DNA from: Pseudomonadota bacterium
Lineage (GTDB): Bacteria > Pseudomonadota > Gammaproteobacteria > Xanthomonadales > Xanthomonadaceae
Reading direction: 5' to 3'
DNA length: 19,958 nt
Assembly (NCBI GenBank): GCA_023423675.1
Contig: JAFAFD010000079.1
Span: 1 to 19,958, forward strand
In this document: positions 7,133 through 15,099 of the stretch, one piece after another
How the letters are laid out: every line of letters starts with the position of its first letter
How positions within the stretch are numbered: position 1 is the first letter of the stretch
Made by a program: the position numbers and the translations under genes
The notes under the pieces: model-generated
What the model saw: only the letters and a program-made list of their open reading frames with translations
The model's database searches: none
Told to the model about the DNA's origin: nothing

Positions 7133-8554
7133 TTACTGCACCTGCGCCACGCTCGGCGCCTGCGGCGACTGCCCCCAGCCGCCCAGTGCCTTGTAGACAC
7201 CGACCACACTCACATTGACCTCGGCCTCGGCTGCGGCCAATGCATCGTCGGCGGCCAGCTGCGTGCGCTGCGCATCCAGCAGGGTCAGGAAGTCCTCCGA
7301 ACCCTCGCGGAAGCGGATCTGCGCCAGCGATTCGGCACGCCGCGCGGCCTGCGCCTGCTCGACCACGATGGCCAGCCGCGCCTGCTGCTTGGAGTAGCGG
7401 GTCAGCGCGTTCTCGGTGTCTTCCAGCGCCAGCAGCACGGCCTGCTCGTACTGCGCGGCCACACCTTCGGCCTCGGCCTTGCTGGCACGCAGGCGTGCAC
7501 GCACGGTGCCGAAGTCGAACGCCGCCCAGCTCAGCGACGGGGTCAGCGACCAGGCCTTGTTGTTGCCGTTGACCAGGCCGCTGGCATCGCCGCCGAGGAA
7601 GCCGACGAAACCGGAGAGCGACAGCCGCGGGAACAGATCGGCGGTGGCCACGCCGACACGCGCGGTGGCGGCGGCGAGGCGACGCTCGGCCACGCGCACG
7701 TCGGCACGCTGGCGCAGCAGTTCGCGGGTGTCACCCAGCGGCAGTGCCTTGGCAAACGCCGGCACGTCCTGCGGCGCCAGCATCGCGGTCAGCACTTCCG
7801 GGCGCTGGCCCAGCAGCACCGCCAGGCGGTTGCGCGACTGTGCCTCGGACACTTCCAGCAGCGGGATGTCGGCCTCGATCGCCTTCAGGCGGGCGCGGCT
7901 GCTCTGCACATCCAGTTCGCTGCCGGCACCCAGTTCCCAGCGCGCCTCGGTCAGCTTCTGCGTATCGCGCAGGTTTTCCAGCGTGTGCTGGGCCACCGCG
8001 ATGCGCTTCTGCGTGCCACGCAGCTCGAAGTAGTTGCGTGCCACTTCGGCAGCGACCAGCACCTGCGCATCGGCCAGGTTGGCCTGCTCGGCACCGAGGT
8101 CGGCGCGTGCGGCCTCTGCAGCACGGCGCTTGCGGCCGAACAGATCCAGCTCCCAGCCCGCATCGAAGCCGAGCTGGTAGCTTTCACTGAACACCCGCTG
8201 CCCACCCAGCTGCGGATCGGGTTGCTTGCGGCGGTCGTAGCTGCCGTCAGCGGTAATGTGCGGGGCCTGGTCGAAGCGGCTCTCGACGAACACCGCACGG
8301 GCCTGGCTGACGCGGGCCACGGCCACGCGCAGGTCCAGGTTGTCCGACAGTGCGCCGTGCACCAGTTCTTCCAGCACCGGATCATCGAACTGCGCCCACC
8401 AGCTGGCCACCGGCGAGGCGGTGCTGTACACCGCCTGCTGTGCGCCCTGCAGGACCACCGGCTCCTGTGCCGGGGCCGCGTAGTTGGGGCCGACGCTGAC
8501 ACACCCGGCCAGCACCAGGCTGGAGATGGCCATCGCCAACGTGCGGATCACCAT
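7133..8554 (-). CDS. smeX: SmeX, outer-membrane channel lipoprotein of the SmeVWX efflux pump
   Basis: A 473-residue outer-membrane factor of the TolC/NodT family, the exit duct of a tripartite RND pump. The N-terminus is a lipoprotein signal (MVIRTLAMAISSLVLAGC) with the lipid-attached Cys at 18, followed by SVGPNYAAP, the usual start of this family. The rest shows the two internally similar halves of alpha-helical hairpins typical of these proteins (for example QARAVFVESRFDQAP and RLAAATARVGVATADLFPRLSLSG). It is the last gene of the operon, overlaps smeU2 by 7 bases (ATG 8554, smeU2 stop at 8548-8550), and is followed by a terminator. Order and neighbours match the S. maltophilia smeU1-V-W-U2-X operon, whose overexpression is known to raise resistance to quinolones, chloramphenicol and tetracycline. 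Confidence 0.93.
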   Translation of the reverse strand: MVIRTLAMAISSLVLAGCVSVGPNYAAPAQEPVVLQGAQQAVYSTASPVASWWAQFDDPVLEELVHGALSDNLDLRVAVARVSQARAVFVESRFDQAPHITADGSYDRRKQPDPQLGGQRVFSESYQLGFDAGWELDLFGRKRRAAEAARADLGAEQANLADAQVLVAAEVARNYFELRGTQKRIAVAQHTLENLRDTQKLTEARWELGAGSELDVQSSRARLKAIEADIPLLEVSEAQSRNRLAVLLGQRPEVLTAMLAPQDVPAFAKALPLGDTRELLRQRADVRVAERRLAAATARVGVATADLFPRLSLSGFVGFLGGDASGLVNGNNKAWSLTPSLSWAAFDFGTVRARLRASKAEAEGVAAQYEQAVLLALEDTENALTRYSKQQARLAIVVEQAQAARRAESLAQIRFREGSEDFLTLLDAQRTQLAADDALAAAEAEVNVSVVGVYKALGGWGQSPQAPSVAQVQ

Positions 8555-9285
8555 GGCAGCACCTCGCCCAGGTAGGTGAAGCTGCCGCTGGCGCCGGCTT
8601 CGCCGATCAGTGCCATTTCCACGCTGGAACGTGCGCCTTCGCTGATCTCGATTTCGCCGTTGCCACCGTTCATGTCGGTCTTCACGTAGCCGGGGTGCAC
8701 GGTGTTGACCTTGATCGGGGTGTTGCGCAGCTCGTAGGCCAGGGCCAGGGTCCAGCTGTTCACCGCCGCCTTGGAGGCGTTGTAGGCCGGAACCTTGAAA
8801 TCGTAGATGTCCGAATTCGGGTCGGCGTGCAGGCTCTGCGAAGCGAGCACGCTGGACACGTTGACGATGCGGCCGGACGTGGCCTGCTTGACCAGCGGAA
8901 GGAAGGCCTGGGTGACCGCGACCAGCGCGTAGACGTTGGTGTCGAAGGTGCGGTGCCAGGTGTCCAGCGACTGCTCGGACGGCGCCTGCGCCGGGTTCTC
9001 GATCATGATGCCGGCGTTGTTGACCAGGATGTCCAGGCGGCCGTGGCGCTGGCGCACCTGTTCGACGGCCTCGGCGATGCTGGCGGCATCGGTCACGTCC
9101 AGCTGGATGGCTTCCACCGGCAGGCCTTCGCCCTGCAGCAGCAGGGCCTGCTCCACCGCGGTCTCGCGCTTGCGGCCGGCCAGCAGCGTGTGCACGCCGG
9201 CCTGGGCCAGCTGGCGCACGGTTTCCAGGCCGATGCCACGGGTGGCGCCGGTGACCAGCGCGATCTTGTTCTGATGGGTGTTCAT
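8548..9285 (-). CDS. smeU2: SmeU2, classical short-chain dehydrogenase/reductase
   Basis: A 245-residue SDR with every classical motif: the nucleotide-binding TGATRGIG (12-19), the structural NNAG (89-92), a Ser near 144-145 in VNVSS, and catalytic Tyr168-x-x-x-Lys172 in YNASK. It should be a catalytically able NAD(P)-dependent oxidoreductase in the cytoplasm. Arg at positions 15 and 38 near the cofactor pocket hints at NADP preference, but this is only a hint. It sits between the RND pump and channel genes, 63 bases after smeW and overlapping smeX, so it is co-expressed with the pump. Why an efflux operon carries an SDR is not established; dealing with redox-active or carbonyl substrates is a reasonable guess. 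The start at ATG 9285 has a weak AAGG site upstream; an out-of-frame ATG just before it stops after three codons. Confidence 0.92.
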   Translation of the reverse strand: MNTHQNKIALVTGATRGIGLETVRQLAQAGVHTLLAGRKRETAVEQALLLQGEGLPVEAIQLDVTDAASIAEAVEQVRQRHGRLDILVNNAGIMIENPAQAPSEQSLDTWHRTFDTNVYALVAVTQAFLPLVKQATSGRIVNVSSVLASQSLHADPNSDIYDFKVPAYNASKAAVNSWTLALAYELRNTPIKVNTVHPGYVKTDMNGGNGEIEISEGARSSVEMALIGEAGASGSFTYLGEVLPW

Positions 9286-9315
9286 GGATTCATGCCTTGG
9301 TTTTGGGGAAGCGAC

Positions 9316-9332
9316 CGCCGCTCGGGGCGGCG
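9316..9332 (-). other. Hairpin between smeW and smeU2
   Basis: CGCCGC (9316-9321) pairs with GCGGCG (9327-9332) around a 5-base loop, inside the 63-base gap after smeW. No T-run follows, so it is not an obvious terminator; it may stabilise the upstream mRNA. Confidence 0.4.
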
Positions 9333-9348
9333 ACCGCGGGAGTGCATG

Positions 9349-12300
9349 TCAGTGGTGGATGGTGGGCTCGCCGTGCTGCACCAGCTGGCCACCGCCGTTG
9401 CGGGTGACGAACTTGCGCAGGGCCACGTAGAACACCGGGGTCAGGAACAGACCGAACAGGGTCACGCCCAGCATGCCGGCAAACACCGTGATGCCGGTGA
9501 CAGAGCGCACTTCGGCGCCTGCACCGTGGGACAGCACCAGCGGCACGGTGCCGGCGATGAACGCGATGGAGGTCATCACGATCGGACGCAGGCGCAGGCG
9601 GCAGGCTTCCAGCGCGGCTTCGACGATGCCCTTGCCGCCCATTTCCAGTTCGCGGGCGAACTCGACGATCAGGATCGCGTTCTTGCACGCCAGGCCCATC
9701 AGCACCACCAGGCCGACCTGCACGAACACGTTGTTGTCACCACCGGTCATCCACACACCGAACAGGGCCGACAGCAGGGTCATCGGCACGATCAGGATCA
9801 CCGCCAGCGGCAGCGACCAGCTTTCGTACAGCGCCGCCAGCACCAGGAAGGCCAGCATGATCGCCACCGGGAACACGATGAAGGCGGCCTTGCCCTGGGT
9901 GGCCTGCTGGTAGCTCAGGTCGGTCCATTCGGTGGTCATGCCCACCGGCAGCACCTTGCCGGCGATCTCGGTCAGCTTGTTCATCGCTTCGGCCGAGGAC
10001 AGCAGGCGCGGGTCGGCTTCGCCGGCCAGATCGGCAGCCGGGTAGCCGTTGAAGCGCAGCACCGGGTCCGGGCCGAAGGTCTGCTTGATGGTGACCATCG
10101 AACCGATCGGCACCATCTCGCCGCGATCATTGCGGGTACGCAGCTTGCCGATGTCTTCGACGCTCTCACGGAACGGGCCGTCGGCCTGGGCGATCACCTG
10201 CCAGGTACGACCGAACTGGTTGAAGTCGTTGACGTAGGCCGAGCCCAAGTAGGTCTGCAGGGTGTCGAACAGCTCGGTGAGCTGCACGCCCTGGGCCTTG
10301 GCTTTCACGCGATCCACTTCCGCATCCAGCTGCGGCACGTTGGCCTGGTAGCTGGTGATCGGGAAGGCCATGCCCGGGGTCTGCGCGACGGTGCCCTGCA
10401 TCGCCTGCACGGCATTCTGCAGCGCGCCGTAGCCCAGGTTGCCACGGTCCTGGATGAACATCTGGTAGCCGTTGCCGTTGCCCAGGCCAAGGATCGGAGG
10501 CGGCATCATCGCGAAGGCGAAGCCTTCCTGCAGCCCGGCGATCTTCTGGTTGATCTCGGCATTGATCTGCGCAGCGGTACGACCATGACGCTCGGCGAAC
10601 GGCTTGAGCGGAATGAACGCCACGCCGGTGTTGGGCGTGTTGGTGAACTGCAGCGCGTTCAGGCCCGGGAACGAAATGGTGTGGGCAACGCCATCGGTTT
10701 CCTGGGCGATCTTGGCGACCTTGCGCAGCATTTCATCGGTACGCGCGATCGACGAGCCTTCCGGCAGCTTCACGCCGGCGATCAGGTACAGCTTGTCCTG
10801 GGTCGGGATGAAGCCCGGCGGCACCAGCTTGAAGATCATGCCGGTACCGACCAGCAGGATCGCGTAGACCACGAACACCGCGCCACGACGGCCAAGGATC
10901 TTCGAGACACCACGCTCGTACTTTTCCGAGCTGGACTTGAAGAAGCGGTTGAACGGACGGAACACCCAGCCGAACAGGCGGTCGATGAGGCGCGTCGGCG
11001 CATCCTTGGCGGCGTCATGCGGCTTCAGCAGGCGCGCGGCCAGGGCCGGCGACAGGGTCAGCGAGTTGATGGCCGAGATCACCGTGGAGATGGCGATGGT
11101 GACGGCGAACTGCTTGTAGAACTGGCCGGTGACGCCGGACAGGAAGGCCATCGGCACGAACACGGCGCACAGCACCAGCGCGATCGCGATGATCGGACCG
11201 GACACTTCGCGCATGGCCTGGTGGGCCGCCGCGAGCGGGGTGAGGCCTTCCTCGATGTTGCGTTCAACGTTCTCCACGACCACGATCGCATCGTCGACCA
11301 CGATGCCGATCGCCAGCACCAGGCCGAACAGGCTCAGCGTGTTGATCGAGAAGCCCAGCAGGTACAGCGCAGCGAAGGTACCCACCACCGACACCGGCAC
11401 GGCGATCAGCGGAATGATCGAGGCACGCCAGGTCTGCAGGAACAGGATCACCACCAGCACCACCAGGGCGATGGCTTCGAGCAGGGTGGACACCACGGCC
11501 TTGATCGAATCGCGCACGAAGATGGTGGTGTCATACACCGCTTCGTACTTCACGTCGGCAGGCATGGTCTTCTGCATCTCGTCCATGGTGCCGATGACCG
11601 CATCACGGATTTCCAGCGCGTTGGCGCCCGGTGCCTGGAAGATGCCGATGCCGACCGCGTTCTTGCCATCCAGCTGCGAACGCAGGGTGTAGTCGCCGGC
11701 GCCCAGTTCCACGCGGGCCACATCGGACAGGCGCACGATCTCGCCATCAGTGCCGCTCTTGAGCACGATGTCGCCGAATTCCTTCTCGGACTTCAAGCGG
11801 CCCTGGGCATTGATCAGGGTCAGGAACTGGCTGTTGGGCAGCGGTTCTGCACCGAGCTGGCCGGCCGAGACCTGCACGTTCTGCTCGCGCATGGCGGCAA
11901 CCACGTCGCTGGCGGTCAGGCCGCGCGAGGCCACCTTGTCCGGGTCCAGCCAGGCGCGCATGGCGTAGTCACCGCCACCGAAGATCTGCGCATCACCCAC
12001 GCCCGGGATACGGGCCAGCGCGTCCTTGACGTGCAGGCGGGCGTAGTTGCGCAGGTACAGGGTGTCGTACTTGCCATTGGGCGAGGTCAGGTGCACCACC
12101 ATCAGGAAGGTCGGCGACTGCTTCTGGGTGGTCACACCCTGCCGGCGCACGTCCTCGGGCAGACGCGCCTGCGCCTGTGCCACGCGGTTCTGCACCTTCA
12201 CCGCCGCCGCGTCCGGGTCGGTGCCCGGGCGGAAGGTAACGGTCATCTGCAGCACGCCATCGGAGCCGGCCACCGACTTGAGGTACATCATGCCCTCGAC

Positions 12301-12519
12301 GCCGTTGATCGCCTCTTCCAGGGGGGTGGCCACGGTTTCAGCGATGACCTTGGGGTTGGCGCCCGGGTAGACCGTGCGCACGACCACCGACGGCGGCACC
12401 ACTTCGGGGTACTCGCCGATCGGCAGCAGCGGAATCGAGATCAGGCCGGCGGCGAAGATCACGATCGACAGCACCGCCGCGAAGATCGGCCTGTCGATGA
12501 AGAAACGGGAAAAGTCCAT
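9349..12519 (-). CDS. smeW: SmeW, inner-membrane RND multidrug efflux pump
   Basis: A 1056-residue HAE1-family RND transporter, full length. It starts MDFSRFFIDRPIFAAVLSI, the normal first helix. The proton-relay residues are present: Asp409-Asp410 in TM4 (GIVVDDAIVVVEN) and Lys946 in TM10 (MGLACKNAILIVEFA). Two large periplasmic loops (about 30-340 and 565-875) hold the porter and docking regions, and the gene shows the usual internal duplication. It works with SmeV and SmeX as a proton-driven trimeric pump. An AGGA lies eight bases before the ATG. It is preceded by a 127-base gap from smeV that contains two hairpins and followed by a 63-base gap before smeU2. The C-terminus ends in a short polar tail (NGGGQLVQHGEPTIHH). 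No frameshift or missing motif was seen, so the pump should be functional. Confidence 0.95.
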   Translation of the reverse strand: MDFSRFFIDRPIFAAVLSIVIFAAGLISIPLLPIGEYPEVVPPSVVVRTVYPGANPKVIAETVATPLEEAINGVEGMMYLKSVAGSDGVLQMTVTFRPGTDPDAAAVKVQNRVAQAQARLPEDVRRQGVTTQKQSPTFLMVVHLTSPNGKYDTLYLRNYARLHVKDALARIPGVGDAQIFGGGDYAMRAWLDPDKVASRGLTASDVVAAMREQNVQVSAGQLGAEPLPNSQFLTLINAQGRLKSEKEFGDIVLKSGTDGEIVRLSDVARVELGAGDYTLRSQLDGKNAVGIGIFQAPGANALEIRDAVIGTMDEMQKTMPADVKYEAVYDTTIFVRDSIKAVVSTLLEAIALVVLVVILFLQTWRASIIPLIAVPVSVVGTFAALYLLGFSINTLSLFGLVLAIGIVVDDAIVVVENVERNIEEGLTPLAAAHQAMREVSGPIIAIALVLCAVFVPMAFLSGVTGQFYKQFAVTIAISTVISAINSLTLSPALAARLLKPHDAAKDAPTRLIDRLFGWVFRPFNRFFKSSSEKYERGVSKILGRRGAVFVVYAILLVGTGMIFKLVPPGFIPTQDKLYLIAGVKLPEGSSIARTDEMLRKVAKIAQETDGVAHTISFPGLNALQFTNTPNTGVAFIPLKPFAERHGRTAAQINAEINQKIAGLQEGFAFAMMPPPILGLGNGNGYQMFIQDRGNLGYGALQNAVQAMQGTVAQTPGMAFPITSYQANVPQLDAEVDRVKAKAQGVQLTELFDTLQTYLGSAYVNDFNQFGRTWQVIAQADGPFRESVEDIGKLRTRNDRGEMVPIGSMVTIKQTFGPDPVLRFNGYPAADLAGEADPRLLSSAEAMNKLTEIAGKVLPVGMTTEWTDLSYQQATQGKAAFIVFPVAIMLAFLVLAALYESWSLPLAVILIVPMTLLSALFGVWMTGGDNNVFVQVGLVVLMGLACKNAILIVEFARELEMGGKGIVEAALEACRLRLRPIVMTSIAFIAGTVPLVLSHGAGAEVRSVTGITVFAGMLGVTLFGLFLTPVFYVALRKFVTRNGGGQLVQHGEPTIHH

Positions 12520-12559
12520 GGAGGAATTCCTGGGAAATGCCGCCGACGGGCAACAGCCG

Positions 12560-12615
12560 CCCTGCCCCTCGTCAATCTGACGAAGGCAGGGAAGGCTGCC
12601 GCTGGCGCCGGCAGC
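12560..12615 (-). other. Two tandem hairpins between smeV and smeW
   Basis: Hairpin 1: CCCTGCC (12560-12566) with GGCAGGG (12585-12591) and TCGTCA (12569-12574) with TGACGA (12578-12583), a 13-bp stem with a small internal loop and a 3-base tip. Hairpin 2: GCTGCCG (12595-12601) with CGGCAGC (12609-12615), 7-base loop. No T-run follows, so mRNA processing or protection is more likely than full termination. Confidence 0.6.
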
Positions 12616-12646
12616 TAAGCGGAAACTTGGTTCAGGAGACGGCGGA

Positions 12647-13876
12647 TCAGTGGCTCAGGGCGGCGGTGGCATCGCGGCCCGGTGCAGCGGCCGGCGGCTG
12701 CATCGCCACCGCCTTGGCCTGCACCGGCATGCCCGGCATGAAGACCTTCTGCACGCCGTCGATGATGACCTTGTCACCCGCGGCCAGGCCGCTTTCGACG
12801 ATGCGCAGGCCTTCGGCGGTGCGGCCGAGCTGGATGTCGCGGCGCTGGGCCTTGCCATCCTTGTCGACCACGTACACGTACTTGCGGTCCTGGTCGGTCA
12901 GCACGGCCTTGTCATCGATCAGCATGGCCTGGAACTGGCCGCTGCCGAGCAGCTGCACGCGGGCGAACAGGCCCGGGGTGAACTGGCGATCGGCGTTGTC
13001 CAGCAGCGCACGGACGCGGATGGTGCCGGTGCTGCGGGCCACCTGGTTGTCGAGGAAATCGACCTTGCCGGTGTGCGGGTAGCCCTCTTCACCGGACAGG
13101 CCGACCTTCACCGGCAGTTCGCTGTCACGCTCGCTCGGGCGTTCACCCTTGCGGGCCATCTGGGCGTAGCGCAGGAAGGTGCTTTCGTCGGCATCGAAGT
13201 ACACGAACACCGTGTCCAGGGAGACCAGCGTGGTCAGCACGCTGGCGCTGTCGCCGGCGGTGACCAGGTTGCCGGCGGTGACCATCGCGCGACCGGCACG
13301 GCCGTCGATGGGCGCGCGCACCTTGGTGAATTCCAGGTTGAGGCGGGCGGCATCCAGTGCGGCCTGCGCGGCCTGCACCGCGGCACCGGACTGGTCGGCC
13401 GCGGCGCGACGCTGTTCGGCGGTCTCGGTGGAGATGGCCTGCTGCTCGGACAGGCGCTTGGCACGTTCGGACTCGCTGCGGGCCAGGCTGGCCTGGGTGC
13501 GGGCGCGGGCCAGTTCGGCGGCGGCGCGATCGTACTCGGCCTGGTAGCTGCGGGCGTCGATGGTGAACAGGACGGCGCCCTTCTTCACTTCTTCGCCTTC
13601 CACGTAGTTGACCTTGTCGATGTAGCCGGAGACGCGCGGACGCAGTTCGACGCTCTGCACGGCCTCGACGCGGCCGCTGAACTCGTCCCACTGGCTGATC
13701 GGCTTGACCAGCACCGGGGCGGCACTGACCTGCGGCGGCGGCGGTGCGCCGGCCTCTTCGGCATGGCCGCCACTGCAGGCAGCCAGCACCGCAGCTGCGA
13801 GGATCGACACGCCGGCCATCGCCAGGCGACGGCTGAAACGATGTGGGGTGGTGTTGGGGGAAGTCATGGCATGCAT
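12647..13876 (-). CDS. smeV: SmeV, periplasmic adaptor (membrane fusion) lipoprotein
   Basis: A 409-residue RND adaptor. A lipoprotein signal ends in LAAC (Cys34 counted from the ATG at 13876; an ATG three codons later, at 13867, is equally possible and neither has a strong ribosome site). The order is that of the family: a lipoyl half (RVSGYIDKVNYVEGEEVKKG, about residues 78-97), an alpha-helical coiled hairpin (YQAEYDRAAAELARARTQ through AALDAARLNLEF), the second lipoyl half (TKVRAPIDGRAGRAMV), then beta-barrel and membrane-proximal domains (LGRTAEGLRIVESGLAAGDKVIIDGVQKVFMPG). It would be anchored to the inner membrane and bridge SmeW and SmeX. It lies 82 bases after smeU1, a gap that holds a strong hairpin. 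The tail after MPVQAKAVAMQPPAA is a flexible, poorly conserved end typical of these proteins. Confidence 0.94.
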   Translation of the reverse strand: MHAMTSPNTTPHRFSRRLAMAGVSILAAAVLAACSGGHAEEAGAPPPPQVSAAPVLVKPISQWDEFSGRVEAVQSVELRPRVSGYIDKVNYVEGEEVKKGAVLFTIDARSYQAEYDRAAAELARARTQASLARSESERAKRLSEQQAISTETAEQRRAAADQSGAAVQAAQAALDAARLNLEFTKVRAPIDGRAGRAMVTAGNLVTAGDSASVLTTLVSLDTVFVYFDADESTFLRYAQMARKGERPSERDSELPVKVGLSGEEGYPHTGKVDFLDNQVARSTGTIRVRALLDNADRQFTPGLFARVQLLGSGQFQAMLIDDKAVLTDQDRKYVYVVDKDGKAQRRDIQLGRTAEGLRIVESGLAAGDKVIIDGVQKVFMPGMPVQAKAVAMQPPAAAPGRDATAALSH

Positions 13877-13938
13877 CCGTACGGAAGGGGTGGTAGTGCG
13901 TGTAAATCGAAGATCGATGAAACGGCGGCGTAGCCTGC

Positions 13939-13960
13939 GACCTCAACGATGGTTGAGGTC
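13939..13960 (-). other. Hairpin at the end of smeU1
   Basis: GACCTCAAC (13939-13947) and GTTGAGGTC (13952-13960) form a perfect 9-bp stem with a 4-base loop. On the minus strand it begins inside the smeU1 stop codon (13961-13959). No T-run follows it, so readthrough into smeV is expected. Confidence 0.6.
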
Positions 13961-14729
13961 AAGCAACGCCTGCGGTGTCGCGCCACAGCGGTGGCAGGTC
14001 GAGGTTCAACAGGCCGCGCGGCAATTCCGCATCGCTGCTGTCGCAGCGGACGATGGCGCGGTTGTCGCGGCATCCGTCAAGCAGGGACACCACGCGCCGG
14101 CCGACCAGCAACGAGCTGGGCCACTCGATGCAGGCGTTGGCCGCATTGGCCGGGGTGCACACGGGGCTGCACACTTCCAGCATCTGCGCACGCACGCCCA
14201 GTGCCTGCGCTTCCTGGTGCACGACCTGCGCGTACATGCGCAGCGCGGCGGTGGTGATCGAGGTTTCACCGTAGCCAGCCCAGGGCTTGGCACCGGCGGG
14301 GCTGCCGATCATCACGTAGCGGCGGGCGTGCGGGTTGTCCTTCAGCAGCGGCAGCAGGTGCCGCACCGCGTGGGCATGCGGCATCAGGTCGGCCTGCATT
14401 GCACCCAGCAGGGCATCGCCACTGCGGTCGATGACACGGCCGCGGTTGTACGGGCCGCCCATCGCCGCGACCACGGCGGCCAGCGGGCGCGGACGCTGCG
14501 CCACGCGTTCGGCCAGCACCCGTGCCGAGCCGTCGTCGCTGAGCGAACCCAGCAGGGTCTGCAGGCCCGGCTCATCGGCGAACAGCTCGTGCAACGCCGC
14601 CAGTCGGCCCGGGTCGCGCCCCACCACCAGGACCGGACTGCCGGCCTCCAGCAGGGCACCGACCACGCCCTGGCCGACGGCACCGGTGCCGCCAAGGACC
14701 AGGACTTCGGGCGTCAGAATCCCATTCAC
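13959..14729 (-). CDS. smeU1: SmeU1, atypical SDR-like NAD(P)-binding protein
   Basis: A 256-residue Rossmann-fold protein. The glycine-rich loop LVLGGTGAVGQG (motif residues 13-19) binds a dinucleotide. A Ser (GSPAG, about 143) and a Tyr (GYGETS, Tyr153) sit where SDR catalytic residues fall, but the Lys of YxxxK is replaced by Ser157, and the NNAG segment reads AAMGGP. Five Cys residues cluster in the last 70 residues (about 187, 191, 200, 220, 229), unusual for this family. It may therefore be a degenerate or non-classical SDR. The start is a GTG at 14729 that overlaps the stop of the 75-aa ORF as GTGA, implying coupled translation. It is named smeU1 from its place before smeV in the known S. 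maltophilia operon. Its biochemical role is unknown. Confidence 0.85.
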   Translation of the reverse strand: MNGILTPEVLVLGGTGAVGQGVVGALLEAGSPVLVVGRDPGRLAALHELFADEPGLQTLLGSLSDDGSARVLAERVAQRPRPLAAVVAAMGGPYNRGRVIDRSGDALLGAMQADLMPHAHAVRHLLPLLKDNPHARRYVMIGSPAGAKPWAGYGETSITTAALRMYAQVVHQEAQALGVRAQMLEVCSPVCTPANAANACIEWPSSLLVGRRVVSLLDGCRDNRAIVRCDSSDAELPRGLLNLDLPPLWRDTAGVA

Positions 14730-14953
14730 GGGACATTTCCTCCCAAATCCGGGATAGTCCCAATTCGACGCAGTCGGTCGCCCTGACGGGGGACCAGACG
14801 GATCGAACTGCCACGCTGGCTACGAACGGGCGCGGTGAACTCCCGGAAATCCTTGTGTACCAAGGAACTGGGACGGGCTTCCACGGTCATGGCCTGGTCC
14901 AGAGCGTTCTGGCCGGCACGCCGGAAGTGGTCAAGAATGTTGCGCAGGCTCAT
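14726..14953 (-). CDS. Small conserved-position ORF heading the efflux operon (75 aa)
   Basis: A 75-residue basic protein (MSLRNILDHFRRAGQNALDQ at the N-terminus, ending IGTIPDLGGNVP) with no family I recognise. I place the start at ATG 14953, with GGAG about ten bases upstream; an ATG at 14998 would add 15 residues. Support for its being real: its TGA overlaps the smeU1 GTG as GTGA, it is the first frame after the shared regulatory region, and smeU1 has no other visible ribosome site. The first 20 residues could form an amphipathic helix; there is no signal peptide or membrane segment. It may be a leader that sets smeU1 translation, or a small regulator or accessory protein. The published operon name starts at smeU1, so this gene is usually not counted in it. 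Confidence 0.6.
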   Translation of the reverse strand: MSLRNILDHFRRAGQNALDQAMTVEARPSSLVHKDFREFTAPVRSQRGSSIRLVPRQGDRLRRIGTIPDLGGNVP

Positions 14954-15006
14954 GGGGGACGAGCTCCATTTCACGAATGGCGCCACGATAGACCTCAAAC
15001 CTTTAC

Positions 15007-15034
15007 TTGATTAGTCCGGATTAAGGGGAATAAT
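15007..15034 (+). promoter_or_regulatory. Candidate smeRv promoter
   Basis: TTGATT (15007-15012) and AATAAT (15029-15034, 5 of 6 to TATAAT) are 16 bases apart and point to smeRv, giving a leader of about 60 bases. The palindrome at 15011-15024 lies between and over these boxes. Confidence 0.5.
15011..15024. promoter_or_regulatory. Candidate SmeRv operator
   Basis: TTAGTCCGGATTAA is a 14-base palindrome with one mismatched pair, in the gap between smeRv and the divergent efflux operon. LysR-family sites are short AT-tipped inverted repeats in such shared gaps. Its overlap with the smeRv promoter fits autoregulation. Confidence 0.45.
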
Positions 15035-15099
15035 CATCCCGTCCCCGGTCCAATCGATCTGTCACGATTGTCCCATCCCCGCCGTCCAGGATCCCGACC

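Noticed and set aside
6596..8575. A 659-codon plus-strand open frame opposite smeX
   Set aside because: It is the antisense frame of smeX and the 87-aa gene; the composition is shadow-like and it runs through the terminator.
8695..12618. A 1307-codon open frame on the plus strand opposite smeW and smeU2
   Set aside because: Its His-, Gln- and Arg-rich composition is that of the antisense frame of a high-GC gene. The opposite strand encodes full RND and SDR proteins with all motifs.
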